Translations under genes and position numbers: made by a program
Source: Polyangiaceae bacterium
GTDB lineage: Bacteria; Myxococcota_A; Polyangia; Polyangiales; Polyangiaceae
NCBI GenBank assembly: GCA_016933275.1
Contig: JAFGBI010000314.1
Location: 1-45,690 of the forward strand
Direction of reading: 5' to 3'
DNA length: 45,690 bases
Shown: positions 17,107-23,928 of the stretch, piece by piece
Numbering within the stretch: position 1 is the first letter of the stretch
How the letters are laid out: every line of letters begins with the position of its first letter
The notes under the pieces: generated by a model
Seen by the model: the letters and a program-made list of their open reading frames with translations, nothing else
What the model was told of the DNA's origin: nothing
Database searches by the model: none

Positions 17107-19260
17107 TCAGAACGCCTCACCGAGGGAGAGGTGGATCGCCATCGGTAGGCCAAGAACCCGTCCGGGGTCGGGCTCTCCCGAGAGCTCGGTCTCCGGGTCC
17201 GCGGCAAAGGTACGAATCGCTCGGTAGCCGACGTCCACCCGGAGCGGTCCCACCGGAGTCGTGTAGCGCACGCCGGCTCCAGGTGAGAGGTGCGGGCTCG
17301 TCGGGCGAAAGGTCGCCTGCCGCCGGGTCAGATCGCTCGCGTCGACGAACACCACCGCCCCGAGCTTGCCCCAGATTGGGAACCGCAGCTCGAGCGAGCC
17401 TTCCCAGAGGGTTAGGCCGCCGAGGGGACGGTTGCAGACGTCCGGGTTTGGCTGGTAAGGCGGGGGATCAAACTCGCACGGTACCGTCGTAGGCTTGAGG
17501 AAGCCGAGCGGTCCGTGGGGTCCGACGCCACGGAACGGGTAGCCGCGGTTCGAGTTGGGGCCCCCGGAGTAGAAGACGCGAAACAGAAGCTTCGCCTGGT
17601 CGCGCACCGCCGCTGCGCTCGCGGGGTCGAGCGAGGCGGAAGCAGCCGGATCGAGCGTGTCGCCGTAGTCTCGGGGGAAGAGCAGGCCGATGCTACCGCG
17701 GACCGCCAACGTGATCTGGTGCGCTACGGGGAGGAAGACGCGCGCGTCGGGCTGGATCCGCACGTCCGCGACGTCCCCCTCGCCGAACGCCCCCGCGACC
17801 TGGAGCGTGTTGAGGAAGCGGAAACCTCGGGTCGGCGCCAGGCGATCATCACGAAAGTCTAGATCCGTAACAAGCTGCGGGAAGCCGACCAGCACGCGCT
17901 CCAGGCCTGCCGGATCTGGACCGACGCGTCGATAGGCGAGCGGGATGTTCTCGCTGAGGTTGTAGGTAACCCCGACCGTGAGTCGGCGAGCGAAGAAGGG
18001 TCGCTCGACGCCCGCCGCGCCGCGGAGCTCTAGAAAGCCGATGATCCGCTCCTCGTCTGGGTCTACCCCCTCGGGAAGCCGGTAGAGGACCGGATAGACA
18101 TTGACGTCAGCACGCAGGATCCCCTCGGTGCGACCCTCGATGAATGACGGCTGGCGGAGTGTGGCGACCAGGGAATTCTCCGGGAGGACCTGGATCGGTC
18201 CCTCGAACAAACCGACCCGCAGCGGGTAGTAGATGAGCCCGAAGCGGTCCTCGAGCCGCAGGCTCCGCATCCCTCCGAGGAAGTTCTGGCTGTCCCACCC
18301 GCCGAGCACGTGGGTCGAGGTCTTCACCACGTCGAAACGTGCGCCGACGCCTGCCCGCACCCCGCGCAAGGCCGACTCCCTGAGCTTGATCGTCAACGGC
18401 ACCTCCGCGCGCTCTGGATGGGAGAGATCCTCTCGCACCTCCACCATCGAGAAGCGCCCGAGCGCAGTGACCTGATCCTCGGCCTTGTCGAGCTGGCTCT
18501 TGTCGTACGGATCCCCTGGGTGGATCGCGAGCTGAGCCCGCACCTTGCGTTCTGGGATCTCTTCGAGCCCTTCGATGGTGATCGCCCCGAAAGTGGCGCG
18601 GGGACCCGGCTCGATGAGGTAACGGACGTCGGCAACGTGACCCGCGACGTCCACCTCGGCCGTGGCCTCGACCTTCACGAACGCGAATCCGCGATTGGCC
18701 AGGGCGTCGCCGATGGCGGACTTCGTGGCCTCGAAGTCCGCCTCATCGAAGACGTCGCCGCCGACGCAGCTCTGCTGGTCCCGAGCCAGCGGGCAATCGG
18801 TGAACTGGACGTTGCGAAGGACCTCGCCGGCGATCGACTCGTTCCCATCCGAGAGGGGCAGCTTCTCGATGCCCTCGACGAAGACACGACGAACGCGAAC
18901 AGGCTGCCCTCTGGTGACCGCGATCTCGACGCGCACACGGCGGCCGTCCTCGAGCTCGATGACGCGAGCGGCGCGGACCTTGGCCTCGTAGTACCCGCGT
19001 GCGCGGAGATAGCGCTCCACTCGCTCGAGGTCGCGCGCGAGCAGGTTCTCGTCGTAGATCTCGTAGTCGAAGCCGAGCCCGTCCCAGATGCCGAGGAACC
19101 GCGGAGACGGCGCCGTGGCCAGGCTCTTGAGGAGTGGCTCGGGTTCGACCGGCCGCACCCCCTCGACTTGCACCGATCGGATGACGTACGCACCCTCCGG
19201 CACGCCATGCCGACACCCCATCGCGAGCGCGGTGAGCGCCACCGGGCCGAGCACGGCCAT
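17107..19260 (-). CDS. tamA: Omp85-family outer-membrane protein (TamA/BamA-like) with lipobox-like signal
   Basis: A 717-residue Omp85 protein. POTRA-like domains occupy about residues 20-320 ('IRSVQVEGVRPVEPEPLLKSL', 'VRRVFVEGIEKLPLSDGN', 'FGAITIEGLEEIPERKVRAQL'). A 16-strand-type barrel follows, with 'FRVFYSGGPNSNRGYPFRGVG' (the conserved RGY/RGF region) and a C-terminal 'LRVDVGYRAI' strand. Its pairing with tamB supports TamA rather than BamA. The start at 19260 follows a good ribosome site (AAGGTG). A start at 19368 would add a basic N-region and is a real alternative. The signal ends LAMGC, which looks like a lipobox (Cys16). That would be unusual for an Omp85 barrel. Confidence 0.85.
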   Translation of the reverse strand: MAVLGPVALTALAMGCRHGVPEGAYVIRSVQVEGVRPVEPEPLLKSLATAPSPRFLGIWDGLGFDYEIYDENLLARDLERVERYLRARGYYEAKVRAARVIELEDGRRVRVEIAVTRGQPVRVRRVFVEGIEKLPLSDGNESIAGEVLRNVQFTDCPLARDQQSCVGGDVFDEADFEATKSAIGDALANRGFAFVKVEATAEVDVAGHVADVRYLIEPGPRATFGAITIEGLEEIPERKVRAQLAIHPGDPYDKSQLDKAEDQVTALGRFSMVEVREDLSHPERAEVPLTIKLRESALRGVRAGVGARFDVVKTSTHVLGGWDSQNFLGGMRSLRLEDRFGLIYYPLRVGLFEGPIQVLPENSLVATLRQPSFIEGRTEGILRADVNVYPVLYRLPEGVDPDEERIIGFLELRGAAGVERPFFARRLTVGVTYNLSENIPLAYRRVGPDPAGLERVLVGFPQLVTDLDFRDDRLAPTRGFRFLNTLQVAGAFGEGDVADVRIQPDARVFLPVAHQITLAVRGSIGLLFPRDYGDTLDPAASASLDPASAAAVRDQAKLLFRVFYSGGPNSNRGYPFRGVGPHGPLGFLKPTTVPCEFDPPPYQPNPDVCNRPLGGLTLWEGSLELRFPIWGKLGAVVFVDASDLTRRQATFRPTSPHLSPGAGVRYTTPVGPLRVDVGYRAIRTFAADPETELSGEPDPGRVLGLPMAIHLSLGEAF

Positions 19261-19644
19261 CGGCCACCTTGATCCCGGCGACGCCCGCGAGCTCGACCTA
19301 TGGTTCGCTCCCCTCGCGGGCCTTCCGTGGCACCGGAGCCCGCCAGGTGGGGCCCCGACGGACCTCATGACGCCATCCGTAGCAGATTTCCAGGGTGCCC
19401 TCAGGCGTCGGGCGCGCAGCCGCTCGGAACCACCCCCGGCTCGCTCCGCCAGCTCCTCGGGCACCGATCAGACCGCCAACGGCTCCGCTGCCGAAGGACG
19501 TGGCCGAATCGGGACCGAGGTCCCGGCCGCGGTCGCGGCGATCGAACCGCTCACCACACCCGAGGCGCAGGCACCAGGCGAGGCGAAGGGATCCCTCGAG
19601 CGAGGCCGCCTACCCCGGCCGATGCGGGACGGCGAAGGACTGAT
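19261..19644. other. Non-coding gap upstream of tamA
   Basis: This presumably contains the tamA promoter and possibly an N-terminal extension of TamA (to 19368 or 19464). I see no convincing gene, RNA or hairpin here. The open frames on the plus strand are low-complexity GC artefacts. Confidence 0.4.
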
Positions 19645-19805
19645 AGTCCCTTAGCGGTGTGATCTTGACCGGATCTGGCAGAACATGTCTCAACGTTCTC
19701 GAGGCCATCAGCGTACAGGCGTCAGCGCTCGGCATCTCCACGTTCCACCTGACCGCTGACCGCTGACCGCTGACGGCCCGGCCTGTTTGGTTCCGGCTCC
19801 GCCGG
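19645..19805 (+). repeat. Dispersed repeat, copy L (161 bp)
   Basis: This copy runs from GTCCCTTAGCGGTGTGATC through GATCTTGACCGGATCTGGCA, then a 7-bp tandem array TGACCGC (three units plus TGAC, 19750-19774), then GGCCTGTTTGGTTCC and the palindrome CCGGCTCCGCCGG. The reverse complement of 22320-22472 matches it along the whole length, differing by one fewer 7-bp unit and scattered substitutions. It is the left boundary of a 2.5-kb segment bounded by inverted copies. Confidence 0.85.
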
Positions 19806-19846
19806 GTCAGGGAACGACGAGACGCCAGACCGGGCGGGTCGTCGGC

Positions 19847-20566
19847 TCAGCGAGCACCCTTCATCAGCTTCTCAAGGTTCGGAAGGGTCGCGGGCTCCGG
19901 CGGGGGCTCTATCCACTCGATCTTCTCATAGGTCAGGATGCCCATGATCGGATCGGCAGCGGTACCCTGAGATGCTCCGGTGAAGGTCGTGGTGTAGCTG
20001 CCGGTCACCTTGGCCTTGCCGCCGGGTGCCGGGAGCGGCCGCGGGATCTCCTTGCCCCAGTAGTCGTCGGTCACCGGCTCGGGGTTCTCCTCGTCCTTGG
20101 TCTTGTCGTATTGCTCGATCGCTTTCCAGATCTGCGCGTAGTTCGACACCCAGCCCATGACCATGATGCAGTCCTCGGGCTTGTCGCTCTTCTCGTCGCA
20201 GAGCCAGAAGGTCGGCACGGGCGGGCGGCAGCCCTCGGGATCCGCTTTGCCGTACTTGTGTACGGCACACTCGGGCGCGTCCATGAGGTTCGTCTTGTTG
20301 ATGTATCCCTCGATGGTGACCTTCGTGTGATTGATCTCCGCGTTGTGCACCATGCTGCGAAGGTAGAGGCTCGCGCCCCACACCGTGTACATGTCGCCCT
20401 TCTTCACGGGCTTGGTCGGCAGATTCGCCACCGCGGGCAGCGACGCCTTGGCGCCGCTGTGCGCCGGGCGCGGCACATACTCGACTTTTTCGCCACACCC
20501 TAGCGTGCTACTCGCGCACAGGACCGCCGCGGCGGCGATCACGAAACGGCTCCGACTCTGCGACAT
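19847..20566 (-). CDS. Lipoprotein of unknown function
   Basis: A 239-residue predicted lipoprotein (lipobox STLGC, Cys24). The start at 20566 follows a strong ribosome site (GGGAGG, about 7 bp upstream) and begins the signal peptide; the longer open frame to 21040 is a shadow of the phosphatase gene. The mature part has beta-rich segments ('TKVTIEGYINKTNLMDAP', 'TFWLCDEKSDKPEDCIMVMGW', 'KAKVTGSYTTTFTG') that suggest an OB-like fold, but I cannot name a family. It is richer in Lys than its neighbours. It lies just inside copy L of the dispersed repeat. Function is unknown. Confidence 0.8.
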   Translation of the reverse strand: MSQSRSRFVIAAAAVLCASSTLGCGEKVEYVPRPAHSGAKASLPAVANLPTKPVKKGDMYTVWGASLYLRSMVHNAEINHTKVTIEGYINKTNLMDAPECAVHKYGKADPEGCRPPVPTFWLCDEKSDKPEDCIMVMGWVSNYAQIWKAIEQYDKTKDEENPEPVTDDYWGKEIPRPLPAPGGKAKVTGSYTTTFTGASQGTAADPIMGILTYEKIEWIEPPPEPATLPNLEKLMKGAR

Positions 20567-20741
20567 GCTTGGCCTCCCTACGCGACTGATTCTTTCGCTG
20601 GCTTTGGCCCCAGGTATCACCCTCCCAGGCGCCACTGCAAGATGGCCTGTGCGCGTGATCGCGATGCCCTGGAGGTGATGGTGTGATTTTCCAGCGGCCC
20701 TTGACCAAGGGCACGGGCGATGTTCGCCTCCGGCCTGACGA

Positions 20742-20769
20742 TTGACAAGTATTTTCTTGATTTTAGGCT
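20742..20769 (+). promoter_or_regulatory. Candidate promoter of the metallophosphatase gene
   Basis: TTGACA (20742-20747), a 16-bp spacer and TAGGCT (20764-20769) lie in an unusually AT-rich patch for this DNA. Transcription would start close to 20776, at the GTG start codon, implying a leaderless or near-leaderless mRNA. Confidence 0.4.
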
Positions 20770-20776
20770 TCCTCTC

Positions 20777-21484
20777 GTGGGTCGCAGCATCTTCATCGGC
20801 GACGTGCATGGCTGCGGAGCCGAGCTCGACACGCTGTTGGATCGGCTTGCCCCGACGGTGGCCGATCGGATCTGGTTCGTGGGCGACCTCGTGGCACGCG
20901 GGCCCGACTCGCATCGGGTGGTGGCCACGGCTCGGGCCATCGGGGCTCGAGCGGTGCGCGGCAACCACGAGGAGCGCTTGGTCATCGTCCGCCGGGCGCG
21001 GGCCCAGGGCGAGCGGGGGCCGCGGCTGAGCCCAGGGCACGAGCAGGTCTACGCCTCACTCGACACCGAGGACTGGGCTTGGCTCGAGGCGTTGCCGTTG
21101 TGGATCGACGTCCCCGAGCATGAGGTGCGGGTGGTTCACGCGGGCGTCGTACCGGGTCTGCCGATATTCGCGCAAGACCGCGAACACCTCCTGCACCTGC
21201 GCACGATCCTCGAGGACGGGACGCCGTCGTCGCGCCTCCGCGGCCGCCTCTGGGGGGAGTCCTATCACGGACCGCCCCACCTCGTCTTCGGGCACAACGC
21301 CATCACCGGGCTTCAACTCCATCCTCACGCGACCGGGCTCGACAGCGGCTGCGTCTACGGCGGAACACTCTCCGCCGTCGTGTTGCCGCTCGGGGCGACC
21401 CTACCCGCCGAGGTCGAGGACCGCCGCGGCCTCCTCGTGAGCGTGCCCGCGCGGCGAGCCTATGTCCACGTTCCTTCGGGGTGA
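20777..21484 (+). CDS. Calcineurin-like metallophosphoesterase (ApaH/PrpE type)
   Basis: A 235-residue binuclear metallophosphatase with the full motif set: GDVHG (residues 8-12), GDLVARG, GNHEE, a later HAGV and FGHN. The family includes PrpE/ApaH-type diadenosine tetraphosphatases and PPP-type protein phosphatases. The spacing fits this group, but the substrate cannot be decided. The GTG start at 20777 puts the fold right at the N-terminus, as in relatives. An ATG at 20720 would add 19 residues and place the promoter-like sequence inside the gene. It is divergent from the lipoprotein gene and followed by an M23-like gene. Confidence 0.85.
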   Translation: MGRSIFIGDVHGCGAELDTLLDRLAPTVADRIWFVGDLVARGPDSHRVVATARAIGARAVRGNHEERLVIVRRARAQGERGPRLSPGHEQVYASLDTEDWAWLEALPLWIDVPEHEVRVVHAGVVPGLPIFAQDREHLLHLRTILEDGTPSSRLRGRLWGESYHGPPHLVFGHNAITGLQLHPHATGLDSGCVYGGTLSAVVLPLGATLPAEVEDRRGLLVSVPARRAYVHVPSG

Positions 21485-21541
21485 TCGAGCCGCGATCGGA
21501 TCGAGAGCAAAACCCGCGCCGCCCGCGCTATCCTCGGCGCC

Positions 21542-22318
21542 ATGCGCCCCATGGTCCGTGCTGCACTGGTCGTCGCCGGAGTGGCGGTCCTCATCCGCGC
21601 TGCGGGCTGGGTTGCCGCGCGATCCGAGGACCTGCCACCGGTGGACGGGGGGGTGGCCTCGGGAGCGGCCGTAGGGCAAGCCTCGGCCCCCATGGCGGGG
21701 GGTCCCTGTCCGCCCCGAACCATCCCAGACCAGGGGGCGTGCGTGCCGGTCTCGGCTCTGGATCCCATCGCGAACCCCACGCTCGCCGGGACCGAGCCGC
21801 AGGTCGCTGCGGACCACGTACCGCTTCGTCCAGATCGCCCGGCCGATCCAGCGCGCTACCGTTGGCCCCTCCCCATCCCGGCGGCGGGCCTCGCCCAGCC
21901 TTCCTTCCCGCTGGAGCCCCTTTCCCCGGTGGCCGTCGCAATCCCAGTCGAAGCGGAGGCCGTGGTGCGCGCAGTGCAGCTCGAAGGCCAGGTGGGTGAC
22001 GCGGAGATCCTCTGGACTGGCGAGCTCGTCGGCACCACCGCGGTCACGCTCCACACCGTTCGGGGTAGCGGCGGGCTGCGGTCCTTCATCCTCATCCATG
22101 GCGGCCTCGCGGGACTCGCCCCAGGGCTCCTGCGCGGTGCCAACCTGAAGGCGGGCGCAGAGCTCGGCACCCTCCCTCTCCTGCTCGGGGAGCTCATGCT
22201 CGAGGCGCGCGAGGTCCGCGCGGGGATCGATGTCAAGGCCCTCCCGTCGAACGAGCTGCGCCATTCCGCACGCACGATCCCCTGTGACCTACGAAACCTC
22301 CTCGAGCAGATCCCCTAA
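21542..22318 (+). CDS. Exported protein with degenerate M23-like (LytM) domain
   Basis: A 258-residue protein with an N-terminal hydrophobic helix (about 6-24), suggesting export or membrane anchoring. A Pro-rich region follows, then a C-terminal domain of about 110 residues ('GTTAVTLHTVRGSGGLRSFI', 'LIHGGLAGLAPG', 'LKAGAELGTLP'). This pattern (strand, HG-L, then a 'G-x-x-x-KAGAELG' turn) resembles LytM/M23 peptidase folds. The usual metal ligands (HxxxD and HxH) are not all evident, so it is probably a non-catalytic or divergent member. It starts 57 bp after the phosphatase stop. The 3' end abuts copy R of the dispersed repeat. The family call is tentative. Confidence 0.6.
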   Translation: MRPMVRAALVVAGVAVLIRAAGWVAARSEDLPPVDGGVASGAAVGQASAPMAGGPCPPRTIPDQGACVPVSALDPIANPTLAGTEPQVAADHVPLRPDRPADPARYRWPLPIPAAGLAQPSFPLEPLSPVAVAIPVEAEAVVRAVQLEGQVGDAEILWTGELVGTTAVTLHTVRGSGGLRSFILIHGGLAGLAPGLLRGANLKAGAELGTLPLLLGELMLEAREVRAGIDVKALPSNELRHSARTIPCDLRNLLEQIP

Positions 22319-22319
22319 G

Positions 22320-22472
22320 CCGGCGGAGCCGGAACCAAACAGGCCAGGCCGTCAGCGGTCAGCGGTCAGGTAGAACGTGGAGACCCTGATCGCTGACGCC
22401 TGATTGCTGATAGCCACGAGAACATTGAGAGGTTTTCTACCGGATCCGGTCAAGATCACACCACCAAGGGAC
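22320..22472 (-). repeat. Dispersed repeat, copy R (153 bp, inverted relative to L)
   Basis: This copy begins directly after the stop of the upstream gene with the palindrome CCGGCGGAGCCGG, then AACCAAACAGGCC, two TGACCGC units (reverse strand) and TCAAGATCACACC, ending AAGGGAC. It is the reverse complement of copy L with one tandem unit fewer. A further GCCGGCGGAGCCGGC palindrome follows at about 22476-22490. Confidence 0.85.
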
Positions 22473-22510
22473 CAAGCCGGCGGAGCCGGCACCATAAGCA
22501 CCACCGCAAC

Positions 22511-23020
22511 GTGGAACAGCGGGACAGCTCGATCGCTTTCAAGCTCGCTCCCCTCAAGAAATCCACCTACAGCCTCGACGATTGGCGACCGCTCGGTGCC
22601 GCCGCGAAGGCTCGTTACCTCGACTTCATCAGTGCTCTCGAAGACCCCTCGGTTGGCACCAAGATCCTCGACAAGATCAGCCAACCGGGGCACGACGGGG
22701 GCCGAACCTACCAGGAGTTCAACGTCTTCAGCTACGATGACCGGGATCTGCTGCTCGCTCTACTGCGTGGCGAACACGTGATCACCGGTCTCCGGCACCT
22801 CGACCTCCAACGCCAGCTGCCGCGCCTCTGCTCCAGCCACATCTCGCGACAGCTCAAACGCCTTCGCGTCCACGGCCTCATCAAGCGCATCGGTCGCCGG
22901 TACCAATATTACGTTACCGAACCCAGCCGCCGCGCGATCATCGCCGGCCTCAAACTGCGTGCCTTCTTCATCCTGCCCCAGCTCGGTTCCAATGCGGCGC
23001 CTCTGGCCCTCTCATCCTGA
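22511..23020 (+). CDS. Winged-helix DNA-binding protein in a repeat-bounded unit
   Basis: A 169-residue protein starting at GTG. The C-terminal half has a winged-helix pattern: 'GLRHLDLQRQLPRL', 'SSHISRQLKRLRVHGLIKRI' and 'RRYQYYVTEPSRRAI'. I recognise the general pattern (R-x-L-x-x-LR-x-HGLI...Y-x-VT) from a multi-copy family of unknown function in many bacteria. The N-terminal half is unassigned. It is flanked by copy R and a third repeat copy, both in the same orientation, which suggests it moves or spreads with the repeat. It could equally be a host regulator that happens to sit between repeats. Confidence 0.65.
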   Translation: MEQRDSSIAFKLAPLKKSTYSLDDWRPLGAAAKARYLDFISALEDPSVGTKILDKISQPGHDGGRTYQEFNVFSYDDRDLLLALLRGEHVITGLRHLDLQRQLPRLCSSHISRQLKRLRVHGLIKRIGRRYQYYVTEPSRRAIIAGLKLRAFFILPQLGSNAAPLALSS

Positions 23021-23102
23021 TGGCTGACTCCTGACCGCTGACAGCCGCGGCAGATGGCACGATCTTCTGCCAGTTCTGGCCAGAACCTCACCCGTAAGGG
23101 AC
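23019..23102 (-). repeat. Dispersed repeat, divergent copy T
   Basis: On the minus strand this reads GTCCCTTACGGGTGAGGTTC, then CCAGAACTGGCAGAAGAT and CTGTCAGCGGTCAGGAGTCA. It shares the GTCCCTTA end, the CTGGCAGAA core and TGACCGC-type units with copies L and R but is shorter, lacking the GTTTGGTTCC half. It starts at the stop codon of the winged-helix ORF and has the same orientation as copy R. Confidence 0.65.
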
Positions 23103-23134
23103 TAGCGCAACCATCAGGTCGATTGCTGCTCTAC
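23102..23134 (+). repeat. REP-like palindromic repeat, copy 1
   Basis: CTAGCGCA...CATCAGGTCGATTGCTGCTCTA closely matches the 33-bp element after holB (34431-34463), where the arms pair perfectly. It abuts repeat copy T and precedes the convergent end of the response-regulator gene. Confidence 0.6.
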
Positions 23135-23138
23135 TGGA

Positions 23139-23828
23139 TCAGGGGACGAGCTTGTAGCCGAAGCCATAGACGGTAAGGATGTGCTCTGGTGCGTCGGCGC
23201 GCTTCTCGATCTTCTTTCTGAGCTTGACGATGAAATTGTCGATGGTGCGCGTGGTGGTGCTCGCCTCGAGCCCCCAGATCTTGTTCAGGATCTCCTCCCG
23301 GCTGACAGCCTGCCCCTGCCGCTCCCAGAGCAAGCGCACGAGCTCCACCTCGTAGAACGACAGCGCCTCCGGCGGCCCCGAGCCGTGGGTCAAGGTCTGG
23401 GCCGCCACGTTGACGGTCACCGCGCCGACCCGGAAGCTGGTGATCTCGTTCGGCCGATTCGCCCGCCGGAAGAGCGCCCGGATCCGGGCCACGAGCTCCC
23501 CTACGCTGAACGGCTTGGTGACGTAGTCGTCGGCCCCGGCGTCGAGTCCCCGGATCTTGTCCGCCTCCTGGCTGCGCGCGGTGAGCACGATGATGGGCAG
23601 CAGCGGATCGATCCGGCGGAGCTCCTCGCACACCTGATATCCGTTGATGTCCGGGAGCATGAGGTCGAGCAGGACCGCGCTCGGCTTCTCCTGCCGGGCA
23701 GCCACGAGCCCTTCCCGACCCGTTCCGGCGCTGGTCACCCGGAACCCCTCGAACTCGAGCGCGTCACGGAGCCCGAGCACGATATGGGGTTCGTCCTCGA
23801 TGACGAGGATGGTTCGCCGCGGCTCCAC
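23139..23828 (-). CDS. OmpR/PhoB-family response regulator (orphan)
   Basis: A 229-residue two-component response regulator. The receiver domain (5-118) has the acidic pair Glu11/Asp12, phospho-acceptor Asp55 in LLDLMLPD, the Thr of VLTARS and the Lys of TKPF. The C-terminal winged helix (about 130-228) shows 'LSFYEVELVRLLWERQGQAV', 'SREEILNKIWG', 'TRTIDNFIVKLRKKIE' and 'ILTVYGFGYKLVP', typical of OmpR/PhoB. The GTG start at 23828 begins just before the receiver fold. No histidine kinase gene is adjacent, so the partner is elsewhere. An intrinsic terminator separates it from the upstream VWA gene. Confidence 0.92.
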   Translation of the reverse strand: MEPRRTILVIEDEPHIVLGLRDALEFEGFRVTSAGTGREGLVAARQEKPSAVLLDLMLPDINGYQVCEELRRIDPLLPIIVLTARSQEADKIRGLDAGADDYVTKPFSVGELVARIRALFRRANRPNEITSFRVGAVTVNVAAQTLTHGSGPPEALSFYEVELVRLLWERQGQAVSREEILNKIWGLEASTTTRTIDNFIVKLRKKIEKRADAPEHILTVYGFGYKLVP

Positions 23829-23845
23829 GGCGGGTCATCCTGCCG

Positions 23846-23889
23846 AAAAACAGCGCGAGCGGCCACCGCTTTCGCGGGACCGCTCGCGC
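23846..23889 (-). terminator. Intrinsic terminator after the VWA lipoprotein gene
   Basis: Perfect 10-bp arms (GCGCGAGCGG at 23853-23862 and CCGCTCGCGC at 23880-23889) have an inner 4-bp stem (CCGC/GCGG around TTTC). On the minus strand the stem is followed by a T5 run (23846-23850). It sits 40-80 bp past the VWA stop and just upstream of the response-regulator start. Confidence 0.8.
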
Positions 23890-23928
23890 GTCGTACTCCG
23901 GGGCTCGGCGAACCCGACCCCCCCTCGA

